NCBI GenBank assembly: GCA_946902985.2
Contig: OX336395.1
Coordinates: 288,543,065 to 288,607,064, forward strand
Origin: Meconema thalassinum
Lineage: Eukaryota > Arthropoda > Insecta > Orthoptera > Tettigoniidae
DNA: 64,000 bases
Reading direction: 5' to 3'
The notes below the pieces were generated by a model. The model saw only the letters and a list, made by a program, of their open reading frames with translations, did not search any database and was not told the DNA's origin. Shown piece after piece: positions 12,309 to 22,054 of this stretch (position 1 is the stretch's first letter; every line of letters begins with the position of its first letter). The position numbers were made by a program, and so were the translations under genes.

Positions 12309-12343
12309 TCAGTTTAGTAGTGGCATCAAGCAGCGAAAGACGT
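12309..12343 (+). promoter_or_regulatory. Inr + DPE core promoter, downstream copy
   Basis: TCAGTT at 12309 matches the arthropod initiator (A+1 at 12311). AGACGT at 12338 begins at exactly +28 and fits the DPE. The predicted start codon lies at +55, giving a 54-nt leader. No TATA box is visible. Confidence 0.6.
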
Positions 12344-12364
12344 TTACTTACACAATCCATCATT

Positions 12365-12790
12365 ATGGTAAGTTTTTTTCTTATCATTATGGAAATCTCC
12401 TGATTAGAATAAAATGTTATAGTGGTTCTGGTCACTTATAGCTAAAGTGTAATAGATATGATTTTTTTTGTTTCTTTATAGGCTACTACAATAAATATTC
12501 TCACTGCTATGGGGGCAGAACTGGTGATTAGAGAGGAAAAGAAGCTCACTGAATTACCAATGCATACTCTTTTCCGTATCATTAACATTCAAAAAGTGGA
12601 CACAATGTATGGTGAACGTGTATTATGTGTTAGTGAAAATTTTCAGACTTTCATTTCTACATGTTTTAATGATATATGTCAGAAAAGTGTGCTCGAGGAT
12701 CTAAATTGTGGTGGACATTCTCTATATCTAATTTATGAGGGTATAAAAAACAATAAATGTATTGTACATTCTGACTTTGAAGTTAGGTTA
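12365..12790 (+). CDS. Small spliced ORF of unknown function, 3' end truncated
   Basis: Exon 1 contributes only the ATG (12365-12367), directly followed by GTAAGT. The intron of 114 bp ends with a T-rich tract and TATAG at 12481. Exon 2 starts at 12482 with Ala-Thr-Thr-Ile-Asn and is in frame with the downstream ATG at 12509, which supports the splice model. About 100 codons follow. The product is soluble-looking, with no signal peptide or membrane segment; the centre reads as alternating hydrophobic strands (VDTMYGERVLCV, then NFQTFI). That suggests a small beta-rich domain, possibly OB-fold-like nucleic-acid binding; this is a guess and I do not recognise the family. The frame runs from about 12783 into TTAGG repeat belonging to a SINE tail and stops at 12811, so the original C-terminus is missing. 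It is probably a gene of a mobile element linked to the adjacent 14-bp-minisatellite palindrome. Confidence 0.5.
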
Positions 12791-13063
12791 GGTTGGGTTA
12801 GGTTAGGTTAGGTTAGGTAAGGTGGGATCTGGTTAGGTTAGGTAAGATTAGGTTAGGTTAGGTTAGGTTAGGTTAGGTTAGGTGAAGTTGGGTTAGGCAG
12901 AATGGCAGCGGTATGAATCAAAAGCCTCCTCCTGTCAGTTTTGCCTCACAAGGTTGAGTGTACCCCATTCCAACCCTCAGCCTAGAATTAAATTTCTTGA
13001 CAGAGCCAGGACTCGAACCCGGGGTCTCTACAGTAATAGCTTAGAATGCTAGCCACTACACCA
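12783..13063 (-). mobile_element. tRNA-type SINE with a TTAGG-type tail
   Basis: On the minus strand the element starts near 13063. It has a Pol III A box (TAGTGGCTAGCATT, 13045-13058) and a B box (GGTTCGAGTCC, 13009-13019) at tRNA-like spacing, then a body of about 100 bp. It ends in about 115 bp of degenerate CCTAA repeats (12783-12897). On the plus strand the tail reads as interrupted TTAGG. The insertion truncates the small spliced ORF. A 9-bp match (ATTGTACAT at 12761 and 13092) could be a target duplication but would include unexplained flanking bases. Confidence 0.75.
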
Positions 13064-13117
13064 AAAAGTGGACAATATAAGGCTGGTCTTGATTGTACAT
13101 GATCAATGCAAGATTAC

Positions 13118-13144
13118 CTAATAATAATAATAATAATAATAATA
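13118..13144 (+). repeat. (TAA)n microsatellite
   Basis: About nine uninterrupted TAA units. Confidence 0.9.
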
Positions 13145-13215
13145 AAAACAATAAATATTCCATTTAGCGACTACACGGTCGAACTCCCCCTGTGACATTA
13201 TTCACGGTCTCAGGG

Positions 13216-13332
13216 TGTGGCGGCCATCTTGCCCAATAGCCCCTGTGCCAGCTATGACTGTCCCCTCCATAAGAATAACATAGGGCTGGTTGCGCGCGGC
13301 GGCCATCTTGCCCATTAGCCCCTGTGCCAGAA
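13216..13332 (+). repeat. Direct repeat of about 37 bp around GGCGGCCATCTTGCCC
   Basis: GGCGGCCATCTTGCCCA followed by TAGCCCCTGTGCCAG occurs at about 13216-13252 and 13296-13332, separated by about 43 bp. It lies between the SINE and the broken 3' side of the Helitron ORF. No gene is seen here. Confidence 0.85.
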
Positions 13333-13346
13333 CCGGCCTTTATATC

Positions 13347-14806
13347 CTACTTACAGAGCACGATGGGATCGCACACTTGACATAACGCCAGTAAGATGGC
13401 AAACAGCTCGCGTATCTTGTGGGGAGAGTCGGTGGAGGACGCTTCCTCTAGTGTGCGGTCCCGGTGCGCATCATCCTCTAGTAAGCCAAGTGCTTTACAT
13501 CGCGCTTGAAATGTTGGTTGAATCACCCCTGTCATGGTTTTGAGGTCAGTAAAAGACTGAAGGCCAGGGATTTTATGTAAAAGGAGGCGGCACTCGGCAT
13601 TACCAGGGTGAACGGTGTAAACTCTGCCAAGGATCTGATTTTTTTCACTCCAGGATGGCCTGGGACTGGCTTTCCTTGTTTCCTTCTACAGAACTTCTTA
13701 CCTTTCCAAACAAAATAGGATGGAACTTCACAATATAAAAGTGTTGAAGGAAATTTATCGGATCGGCTTAGTTCGAAGAAAGCAAGAAGAGTTGTGTTTG
13801 GAGGGCTGTTAAACTGGTCACGAACGTCGTCTTCATTAAAGTAAACCCGCTGGCCGTTCTCGAGGTGGACGGCAAGTTGCATGACCGAAGGATCCCGTTC
13901 ATGTATGAGGAAGCAGAATATGCGCCAAGCCACATCTGAGCTGCTGATGTAGCGTCCTGATTCATATCTCGCAACTTCGTCAAACTCTCCGATGCAAAAT
14001 GTAGCTTGGTTGGAACCTTTGTTAACTTACTTGCAAATGTATTTATTGACTTGACAGAGTTGCAGTACTCAACATTGATATGAGCTGAGAAGGTGCGAGA
14101 TAGGACGGGGTTATAGGGTACTTGTCAATTTCCACTCCCTTTTTATTAAGAGAAACCCCACCCTCCGAAGTGGGCAGCCTGCGATATTTGGGATACCCAT
14201 CTTCCCCGGTTTGGTTAATAAAAAGATCAGGGCGTTCAAATTGGCGCACGTAAGTTCGTTCATGCATATAGCGCGGGCCTCCAGTGAAAGTCGACGGCAA
14301 CACGACCATTTTACCAATATCTGACAAACGGCTGTCAGCTTTACTCATTGCGTCCTTCAGGTGCACATATTCCTCACTTATCAACTTTTTCTGATTGATG
14401 CGAATCCAAAGTAGTATCTCTGTCTCAATCTTTGCATACATATCAACCAGAAACTGATTGAGAAGATTGCGAAATAACAAAAGATAAGAATTATCACCCT
14501 CACGCTCAAATATTCTGAAGCTGTAAAAGTTAGCGGCAGACACGGTCTTCTTCGAAGGTGCTTGAGTGCTGTTGTGACGTTGAGGGATATTAATGCAGTA
14601 GCCATCTTCTCCGCGGCAGAACATAAGCGGATATTGCAGAGCATCATACGCGCGGTGTGTTTCACTAATACGAAGCAAACTGCTATCTCTGCCGTGGAGT
14701 ATAATATCCCTTTTCTCAAACTCCTGATCAGCCTGCAAAACACCAGAACACTAATAGGGGCGACGTGATGCAGCCCGCATTGCCTGGCAACAATAGACTT
14801 AGGCAT
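13347..14806 (-). pseudogene. Helitron Rep/helicase remnant, HUH core deleted
   Basis: Reading the minus strand from 14738, the frame opens with a Helitron_like_N type region: HRAYDALQYPL (about residue 28), GEDGY, then IRINQKKLISEEY, LPSTFTGGPRYMHE and RPDLFI. It then jumps straight to GEDGYPKYRR. In intact Helitron proteins the HUH/two-tyrosine Rep catalytic region normally lies between these motifs, so an internal deletion is inferred. Conserved HINVEYCNSVKSI follows in another frame at about 14085-14045. Then come AWRIF, AVHLENGQRVYF and TTLLAFFELS (13933-13532), and TFQARCKALGLLEDDA (13535-13347). At least two frameshifts separate these blocks, and no Pif1 helicase domain remains. The protein would have initiated rolling-circle transposition; this copy cannot. 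The family assignment rests on recognised motifs. Confidence 0.85.
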
Positions 14807-14829
14807 TATTTAAGGTGTTCATATAATCG

Positions 14830-16470
14830 CGGTTTTCGTGGTTTGACCATGATCCCGAGTGAATGTTTTAGAAACCTTTCTTAGCGAGCTCCTACGGCCC
14901 TTGAGGAAGCTGCATACCAAAATTCATTCCAATTCGTTTGGTGGTTTCTGAGATTTGAAGCTGTTCATATAATCGTGGTTTTCGCGGTTTGACCATGATT
15001 CCGAGTGAATTTTTTGAAAACCTTCATTTGCGAATACCTACGGCCCTTGAGAAAACTGCATACCAAATTTCATTCCAATCCGTTCGGTGGTTCCTGAGAT
15101 TTCGTGATGAATGAGTGAGTGGTATTTGACAAATATATAGTAGAAATCGCTGTTTTCGAGGTTTGACCATGATCCTGAAATAATTTTTTGAAAACCTTTC
15201 TTAGCGAGCTCCTACGGCCCTTGAGGATGCTGCGTTCCAATCCGTTCGGTGGTTTCTGAGATTTTGTGATGAATGAGTGAGTGGTATTTGACAAATATAT
15301 AGTAGATTTCGCGGTTTGACCATGATCCCGAGTCAATTATTTGATAACCTTTCTTTGCGAGCACCTACGGCTCTTGGGAAAGCAGCATACCAAATTTCAT
15401 TCCAATCCGTTCGGTGGTTTCTGAGATTTCGTGATGAATGAGTGAGTGGTATTTGACAAATTTATAGTAGAAATCGCTGTTTTCGAGGTTTGACCATGAT
15501 CCCGAGTGAATTTTATAGAAACCTTTCTTAGCGAGCTCCTACGGCCCTTGAGGAAGCTGCATACCAAAATTCATTCCAATTCGTTTGGTGGTTTCTGAGA
15601 TTTGAAGCTGTTCATATAATCGTGGTTTTCGCGGTTTGACCATGATTCCGAGTGAATTTTTTGAAAACCTTCATTTGCGAATACCTACGGCCCTTGAGAA
15701 AACTGCATACCAAATTTCATTCCAATCCGTTCGGTGGTTCCTGAGATTTCGTGATGAATGAGTGAGTGGTATTTGACAAATATATAGTAGAAATCGCTGT
15801 TTTCGAGGTTTGACCATGATCCTGAAATAATTTTTTGAAAACCTTTCTTAGCGAGCTCCTACGGCCCTTGAGGATGCTGCGTTCCAATCCGTTCGGTGGT
15901 TTCTGAGATTTTGTGATGAATGAGTGAGTGGTATTTGACAAATATATAGTAGATTTCGCGGTTTGACCATGATCCCGAGTCAATTATTTGATAACCTTTC
16001 TTTGCGAGCACCTACGGCTCTTGGGAAAGCTGCATACCAAATTTCATTCTAATCCGTTCGGTGGTTTCTGAGATTTCGTGATGAATGAGTGAGTGGTATT
16101 TGACAAATTTATTGTAGAAATCGCTGTTTTCGAGGTTTGACCATGATCCCGAGTGAATTTTTTGAAAACCTTTCTTAGCAAGCACCTACGGCCCTTGAGG
16201 AAGCTGCGTTCCAATCCGTTCGGTGGTTTCTGAGATTTTGTGATGAATGAGTGAGTGGTATTTGACAAATATATAGTAGAAATCGCGGTTTTCGCGGTTT
16301 GACCTTGAACCCGAGTCAATTATTTGATAACCTTTCTTTGCGAGCACCTACGGCTCTTGAGAAAGCTGCATACCAAATATCATTCCAATCCGTTCGGTGG
16401 TTTCTGAGATTTCGTGATGAATGCGTGAGTGGTATTTGACAAATATATAGTAGAAATCGCATATAACTGT
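14830..16470 (+). repeat. Tandem array of about ten 155-173-bp units with a 647-bp higher-order repeat
   Basis: The segment CCAATCCGTTCGGTGGTTT recurs ten times between 14928 and 16385. Each unit also has TTGACCATGATCC, CCTACGGCCCTTGAG and GATGAATGAGTGAGTGGT. Blocks starting near 15070 and 15717 are essentially identical, a 647-bp four-unit repeat. The array abuts the 5' side of the Helitron remnant, and internal tandem repeats are common in Helitron-type elements, so it may be part of it. ORFs on the minus strand here are translations of the repeat. Confidence 0.88.
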
Positions 16471-16984
16471 GGTGATTGGCATTCATTGTGTTAAATAAAA
16501 TCTGGGACACTTAACAAACACTTTGAATTATATTTCTGTGGGTACTTTTAAAGTGTATTTCCATAAATTATGGATGATGACTCTTAAGTTATGAATTTTC
16601 TCAACATATCGTGAAATAACATTATCTCAGGAAATTATGATAAAAGAAATAAAAGTAGTGAATTTACAGGGATTTGTGGGCTCATTTACTTCCGCATTCA
16701 GCACCCATCGCGAGGTGTAATTATATACAGTAATTCTGATTAATAATACACGGTGTGAAATCTCAATTCCTCAGTAATAGGATAGCATTAACTCATTATC
16801 AGGTAATTAATTCCTAATGATATGTGGCAAACGTTACTAATGCCATGTCAGTAATATCCCCATGTTATCATGTGTGCCGATAGATTTCAAGTACGTGATG
16901 TACTTACTAGAGTATGTGATAGAGGTAACTGTACAACCCTTATGTCAATAATGTTTATTTAGCCATATTTAGTTTTCCGTTTCT
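16471..16984. other. AT-rich stretch without recognised features
   Basis: I find no ORF with coding character, no repeat and no RNA gene here. It separates the tandem array from the LINE remnant. Confidence 0.6.
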
Positions 16985-17810
16985 CCTTATCTCTCAAACA
17001 GGGCTTCTGAGTCTTTTACAAGGGTTTTAGTGAGGTACTGAACCTTTAACATAAAACATTGGTAGACCAGACTAAACACTCGTTGCCATAGAGTGAAATT
17101 GGTCTCTGCACTGTGTTGCAAATCCGTGATCTCAAAGAACACCTGTGACTTCATTTAATCGCATCCAAATTGGTTTGATCCATTCTGGCAGGTGTTCATT
17201 CATCCATATTCAGTTGTGATCTTTGGTAGCGGAATGTGTCTTCGCTGTTTAAAGAGACTCCGTTGAAGTGTATGGCACCAGGAGGTTTTGAAACAATCCG
17301 TCTAAAAGATTAAGCCTTAGTTCTGTAAAGAATCAAACTATGATTGTTACATCATCATAGAAAGTGGTCCATGGAGCATCGTTTAGTAAATCATGTGGTA
17401 TGTTGTCCATCACGACTGCGAATGGCAGTGGAGTTAATGCCAATTGTTTGTCGGTCCTTCAGGCCATAGCACTTGAATGTTGTTACACAGTAGTTGACGA
17501 GTGCTTCCGTAAGCAGATGATCGTGAAGGGCATCCTGAATCAACAGATGTGGAGCCAATCAAAAGCTCTCTCAAGGTCAAGAAAACGAGATGTAGTGACA
17601 TACAATTTATGAGATTTTTTTCGGCCGGATAGCATATACAAAATTGTCCATATAGATTCACTGAGAGGAATTGAGGTGCTGTACGACTGATTAGTGGGTA
17701 TATGGCCGCAGTTAATGATGGCTTTGAAATAATCTGCCAGTGAGGTAACTGCTGTATGAAAGAAAGATCATCAGGCCTAGATCAGACTTCTCATACGTAA
17801 TCACAAAATT
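16985..17810 (-). pseudogene. Highly decayed LINE reverse transcriptase
   Basis: Motifs are scattered over three frames of the minus strand. PTNQSYSTSIPL at about 17700 corresponds to the region before the RT fingers. FLDLERAFDW (about 17590-17560) is RT motif A. LTPLPFAVVMDNIPHDLL then APWTTFYDDVTIIV (about 17435-17340) are motif B' and the YADD box, here YDD. Further down, VSLNSEDTFRYQRS (about 17255) and TVQRPISLYGNECL (about 17110) match the FKYLGS and VRPvaLYGsE signatures of RTE-like elements. Many stops and frameshifts show an old, dead copy. The assignment rests on the order and spacing of five motifs. Confidence 0.75.
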
Positions 17811-17992
17811 TCCTTATCATTAACAAAGACACGTCTCCTTTCGTTGCCCATCCCGGCGCCGTCAGGTGGCATTTGAGGGAGCCGCGTCAGTACTGTAGAT
17901 TAAAGGTCCCCTCTGAGTCAACATTCTGGCACCCTGGCGTCTATAAACGCCGCAGCAGTTTAAAGGGACGGAAGACCTATAACATTTTATTA

Positions 17993-19464
17993 CACTGGTC
18001 AAAAAAAGTTTTGCATATTGCAAGATGTTGTATTTCTGAACACCACCGGTAAATTGTGTGGCATTTTTTTGTTTTGTATCATCCTTGAAATGCGTTACAT
18101 TTGTTTTACTGGCACTGTGCTCATACAGTCACTACCTGTGAGCGATTCTGATCGGTTGCGACGTTGAGCTGATGGTGTGCAGTTGAAGAGGACGAGATAA
18201 TACTGTTTTCCACGTAATTTACTGCACCACACTAACAGCAATGCCACGGTCCACGATTTCAGCAGTAGATGGAGCCTGAATAGTGACTTTAATGCCACAT
18301 AGTCACATGACACAAGCCGAAGTAGCTCAAGTGATGCGATGTCATCGAAGTGACGTTTCCAGATTGTGGTGGAAATTCCAACAGACACACACGATAGCTG
18401 ATAAACCTAGGATAGGTCGACCACGCAAAACAACCGCTGCGCAAAACCGATTCATCTGTATGTCCGCTAGGAGACAACCTAGGAGCACAGCAACCACCTT
18501 ACTGAGGGAGCTTCGAGCGGCTACAGGAGTCAATATGTCTACACAAACTGGGTGAAATCGACTCCATAATGTAGGACTACATTCACGACGGCCATATAGG
18601 GGACCACGCCTCGAATATTGCCACAGACATCGGCGTCTAGCATGTGTAAGAAGATATGAAATTTGGCCCCAGAAACAATGGGCCCAAACGTTATTTACAG
18701 AAGAGGTTGCATCCAGATAACAAAAGTATTCATGTCTGGAGGGCAGATGGTCAACGTTTCAATTAAGCTTTAATTGTTGAACGCTACCAGGAAGGTGGTG
18801 GTTCAGCACTCTTCTGGGAAGAAATAATGATGGGCCGCCGCACACCACTTGCCCACATTCAGGGCAATAAGACGTCACGAAAAGACGAGAACAACGTCGT
18901 TGAACCCATTGTTCGTGAATTTAGAGCTGAGATTGGAGCAGATTTCACTTCTATGGGCGACAATGCGCGTGCCCACCACGCACAGTCTGTGAATAAGTTC
19001 TTGGAAATACATGGTATTCACGGGATGGTGTGGCCACCATCGTCCCCTGATTAAAAATGCGTGGAGCATATATGGAGATTACTGAAAACAGCAATTTCCA
19101 ATCGTCCCCAGCCACCACAAGCCCTACAAAACCTTATCCCTGCTGCCATGGAGGAATGGGACAATTGTCCACAGGATGTACTGAATACCCTGGTATTGAG
19201 CATACCAAACCACCTCCAAGAATGACGCAGGGTTCATGGAGGCCACATATACTACTGATTACTCAGAAAATTTACTTTAATATTGGTTTAAGGATTACGT
19301 GAGTAGTTTGCTGCTATGACGACATATTCGATTTTGCACATTGGTTCATGTGTTAAATCGGAGATAATTTGTTTGTTTATGTGTTGGTAATGAACACTAT
19401 TATCGTATGACATTTGGTCTAGAAATACAAAATCTTGCAATTTGCAAAACATTTTTGAACTGTG
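17993..19464 (+). mobile_element. Tc1-like DNA transposon with both TIRs and TA duplication
   Basis: The left TIR at 17993 starts CACTGGTCAAAAAAAG and the right TIR ends at 19464; its reverse complement starts CACAGTTCAAAAATG, and both share a TTTTGCA..TTGCAAGAT tail. TA flanks both sides (17991-17992 and 19465-19466). The 1472-bp length fits a full-length Tc1/mariner element. The transposase inside is inactive. Confidence 0.9.
18241..19262 (+). pseudogene. Tc1-like DD34E transposase, multiply disrupted
   Basis: It likely starts at the ATG at 18241 (MPRSTISAVDGA), with a stop soon after. An N-terminal helix-turn-helix (MTQAEVAQVMRCHRSDVSRL) and a GRPRKTT hook follow. The catalytic domain shows FTEEVAS, where the first Asp is replaced by Glu; then SMGDNARAHHAQ with the second Asp; then WPPSSPD and EHIWRLL with the third acid. 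Exactly 34 codons separate the second Asp and the Glu, defining DD34E. A stop replaces the usual residue after SPD, and several other stops and frameshifts occur between 18555 and 18827. It encoded a cut-and-paste transposase and is dead. Confidence 0.88.
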
Positions 19465-19466
19465 TA

Positions 19467-19849
19467 TATTAATTGAATGAACTAACAGTAGAAATTCAGT
19501 TACATATGGAATTCTATCTCATATTACTAAAATTTGCGGATCTATTCGTTTCGAATAACAAACTGTGGCAGTCAATAAATCAACTTTGGCATTGGAGTAT
19601 CATATCAAAGTTCTTCACGCTTATATTGCACTATTAAACATGTGTTGGATTACATCTACTCAAATATGTCTACGTGACAATTGTCGACGCAGAAATCCTA
19701 TATAAATTCCAAATACTATTTGATTAATATCTTATGAATACGATAGCCACTGCTACGTAATAACAACAATTATTCTTCAACAAGCAAGTGAAACATATGC
19801 CCATTTATATTCTCGACAATTCGGTATAATTTGAATAAATTACCAAGGT
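19467..19849. other. Unannotated AT-rich stretch
   Basis: This lies between the Tc1-like element and the 3' end of the broken RTE-like LINE. No gene or repeat is recognised. Confidence 0.6.
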
Positions 19850-20249
19850 GGTTGTTGTTGTTGTTTTGTTGTTGTTTGAGCCTTCCATCTTTCGACTGAT
19901 TTGATGCAGTGCTTCACGCTCCCCTGTACTGAGCTAATCGTTTCATCTCTACATAGCAACCATACCCTACATCCGAGGCAATCTGTTTAACATATTCTAA
20001 CCTTGGTCTACCCCTACTGTTATCATCCTCGACCCTTCCTTCTATAACTAAGTTGCCATAAACATCTCTCCCACTCGTCGTAATACCGCTTCGTTCGTTA
20101 CCCTATCTACCCATCTGATCATCATTCTCCTGTAACACCACATTTCAAACGCTTCAATTCACTTCTTTTCTGTTGCACCAATAGCCCAAGTTTTACTTCC
20201 AAAGAACACCACGCTCCAGACAAAGGCTTTCGAAAATGTCTTCCTAATA
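19850..20249 (-). pseudogene. RTE-like LINE copy 2, 3' segment
   Basis: The minus-strand translation gives IRKTFSKAFVWS, then IEAFEMWCYRRM and RWVDRVTNEAVLRRVGE, the C-terminal region shared with the LINE at 35475-38484. The 3' end is a short CAA-type tail (GTT repeats at about 19852-19880 on the plus strand). The segment stops at TAATA (20245-20249) and the coding frame resumes at 25036 with the same TAATA. This shows that 20250-25035 was inserted into this LINE. Confidence 0.85.
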
Positions 20250-20513
20250 TTGCACCCTTTGAAGAAATAATATATGGTCATACTTCGCCTCGCTCAATCG
20301 ATTCGGGTTTGGTACGTTCATTTCCCACGATATGGCACACATATTTTGGGATCATGAGCACACAGGTCAACACTCAAAAATAAAAATAAAAATCTCACAA
20401 AACATATTTAATTATAAACTATAAGGCACTGCAATCAAAATAATAAACACAAATAAATTACATTAAAATAAACTCAAAATCTACAATGACAATCAACTTA
20501 TTCCATAATTAAA

Positions 20514-22004
20514 ATGAATCTTCACTATTACATCACTATTTGGATTGAGGAAGCAATTCCAGAAGACTGGTTAATCGCCTTAATTCATCCACTACATAAA
20601 AAAGGCTCAAAAATTGATGTCAATAGTTATAGGGGGATCTCATTGTTGTCTGTCACATATAAAATATTTGCCAAACTACTTTTAAACAGACTTGAACCAC
20701 AGATCGAACCACAGCTTGGCGAGTTCCAAGGAGGTTTCAGAAGGAATAGATCGTGTGCAGAACAAATTCTTAGTTTAAAATTGATATTAAAATATTACAA
20801 CAACAGGCCAAAGAATATCTTTATCTCATTCGTTGATTTTCAGAAAGCGTATGATTCAGTGGATAGGGATACTGTTTTTGACACATTGAAGGAATACCAA
20901 GTTGATCAAAAAACCATAAATTTAATAAAACTTACATTAACTAATACGATTTCCAGAGTCAAATTTTTAAATGAAGTTAGCGAGCCCTTCGAGGTAAAAA
21001 CTGGGCTAAGACAAGGGGACAGTCTATCACCACTGCTTTTCAATTTGGTCTTGGATAAAGTCATGAGGACGTTTTGGGAGAAGAACGATTCAAGTGCTAA
21101 AATTGGTACAAAGAATAAGAACCTCAGAGTCAAAGGTTTAGCATTTGCTGACGACGTAGCGTTGTTTGCTGAATCAGAACAAGAAGCTATTAACCAAATT
21201 GATCAGTTAAAAGAAACGGCGGAAAAAGCGGGCTTACAGATTTCGTTGGTAAAAACAGAGATGATGACAAGTGATCAGAAATACACTAAGAAAATGATAA
21301 AAACAAATTATGGGAGCACCAGGGTCACTGACCGATTTAAATATCTTGGAGAAATAATTAGTAGCAATGGGACGGATAAATTGGCAATCGAGAACAAAAA
21401 AGGGAAATTGGAAAGATTAAATTTTTGTACAAAAAATATATACAATAAAAAGAACCTGTCTATCAATGCAAAATTACGACATTTTAATACTGTTGTTAGA
21501 CCAGTCATCTTGTACGGCATGGAAACTACAAATATAACCGGAATGGAGAATTTGCTCAAGATAGAAAGAAGAATTTTAAGAAGGATTTATGGTCCTAGGA
21601 AAACACAGGAAGGTTATAGACTGAGATCGAATGCAGAAATTTATAGTAAAATCGACAACCTTGAAGTGATGATCAGAAAACGGCGACTTCAGTTCTACGG
21701 ACATATGGTCCGCATGGATTGCTCAAGGTTAAACAAACAAATTTTTGATAAAATCTGGAACTATAAAGGACAAGGAGGCTATGTAAAACAAATGAAAGAA
21801 GAACTTCAAAAATTCAAAATTACTGAAGAAGATTGTCTAAATCGAATAGAGTACAGAAAAAAAATTTTTGGTCTCAAAATTCTTGTCGGGGAGAAGAAAA
21901 ATCTCAACAGAGGAGAATGGACTGCTGAAAGAAGAGCTGCACAGTCGACCAGGATGAAAGACTTCTGGAAGAGAAAGAAGGAAACTAGACCTATAAAGAA
22001 GTGA
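20514..22004 (+). CDS. Intact reverse transcriptase ORF of a 5'-truncated non-LTR element
   Basis: The 496-codon frame is uninterrupted. In order: PEDWLIALIHPLHKKGS and YRGISLLS (RT motifs 1-2, from about residue 17), FRRNRSCAEQI, FVDFQKAYDSVD (motif A, about residue 106), TGLRQGDSLSPLLFNLVLD (motif B, about residue 163), LAFADDVALFA (catalytic box, about residue 211) and FKYLGEIISSNG. A C-terminal region follows with VRPVILYG, IERRILRRIYGPRKTQEGYR and RKRRLQFYGHMVRM, then a basic tail. There is no APE endonuclease upstream: the frame opens about 24 bp before the ATG and LINE homology starts near 20540, so the copy is 5'-truncated and the ATG is fortuitous. A short TA microsatellite tail lies at 22038-22053. 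It copies element RNA at the target; this copy probably cannot move by itself. The same family recurs at 41926-45130. The exact LINE clade is not assigned. Confidence 0.9.
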   Translation: MNLHYYITIWIEEAIPEDWLIALIHPLHKKGSKIDVNSYRGISLLSVTYKIFAKLLLNRLEPQIEPQLGEFQGGFRRNRSCAEQILSLKLILKYYNNRPKNIFISFVDFQKAYDSVDRDTVFDTLKEYQVDQKTINLIKLTLTNTISRVKFLNEVSEPFEVKTGLRQGDSLSPLLFNLVLDKVMRTFWEKNDSSAKIGTKNKNLRVKGLAFADDVALFAESEQEAINQIDQLKETAEKAGLQISLVKTEMMTSDQKYTKKMIKTNYGSTRVTDRFKYLGEIISSNGTDKLAIENKKGKLERLNFCTKNIYNKKNLSINAKLRHFNTVVRPVILYGMETTNITGMENLLKIERRILRRIYGPRKTQEGYRLRSNAEIYSKIDNLEVMIRKRRLQFYGHMVRMDCSRLNKQIFDKIWNYKGQGGYVKQMKEELQKFKITEEDCLNRIEYRKKIFGLKILVGEKKNLNRGEWTAERRAAQSTRMKDFWKRKKETRPIKK

Positions 22005-22054
22005 TATTTGCGTGGTCCTTGTTGGCCTGTCCGCGGTGTATATATATATATATT

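Larger units (their letters stand above)
11884..12405 (+). repeat. Two 273-bp tandem units carrying promoter and first exon
   Basis: GGGGAACATACG starts at 11896 and again at 12169, giving a 273-bp period. Each unit contains two GGGAACATAC..TTACGTCAG segments, a 25-bp segment shared with the palindrome arms, an Inr/DPE promoter, a short first exon ending in ATG, and a 5' splice donor (GTAAG). Units are joined by 14-bp minisatellite sequence (12136-12155). Confidence 0.85.
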
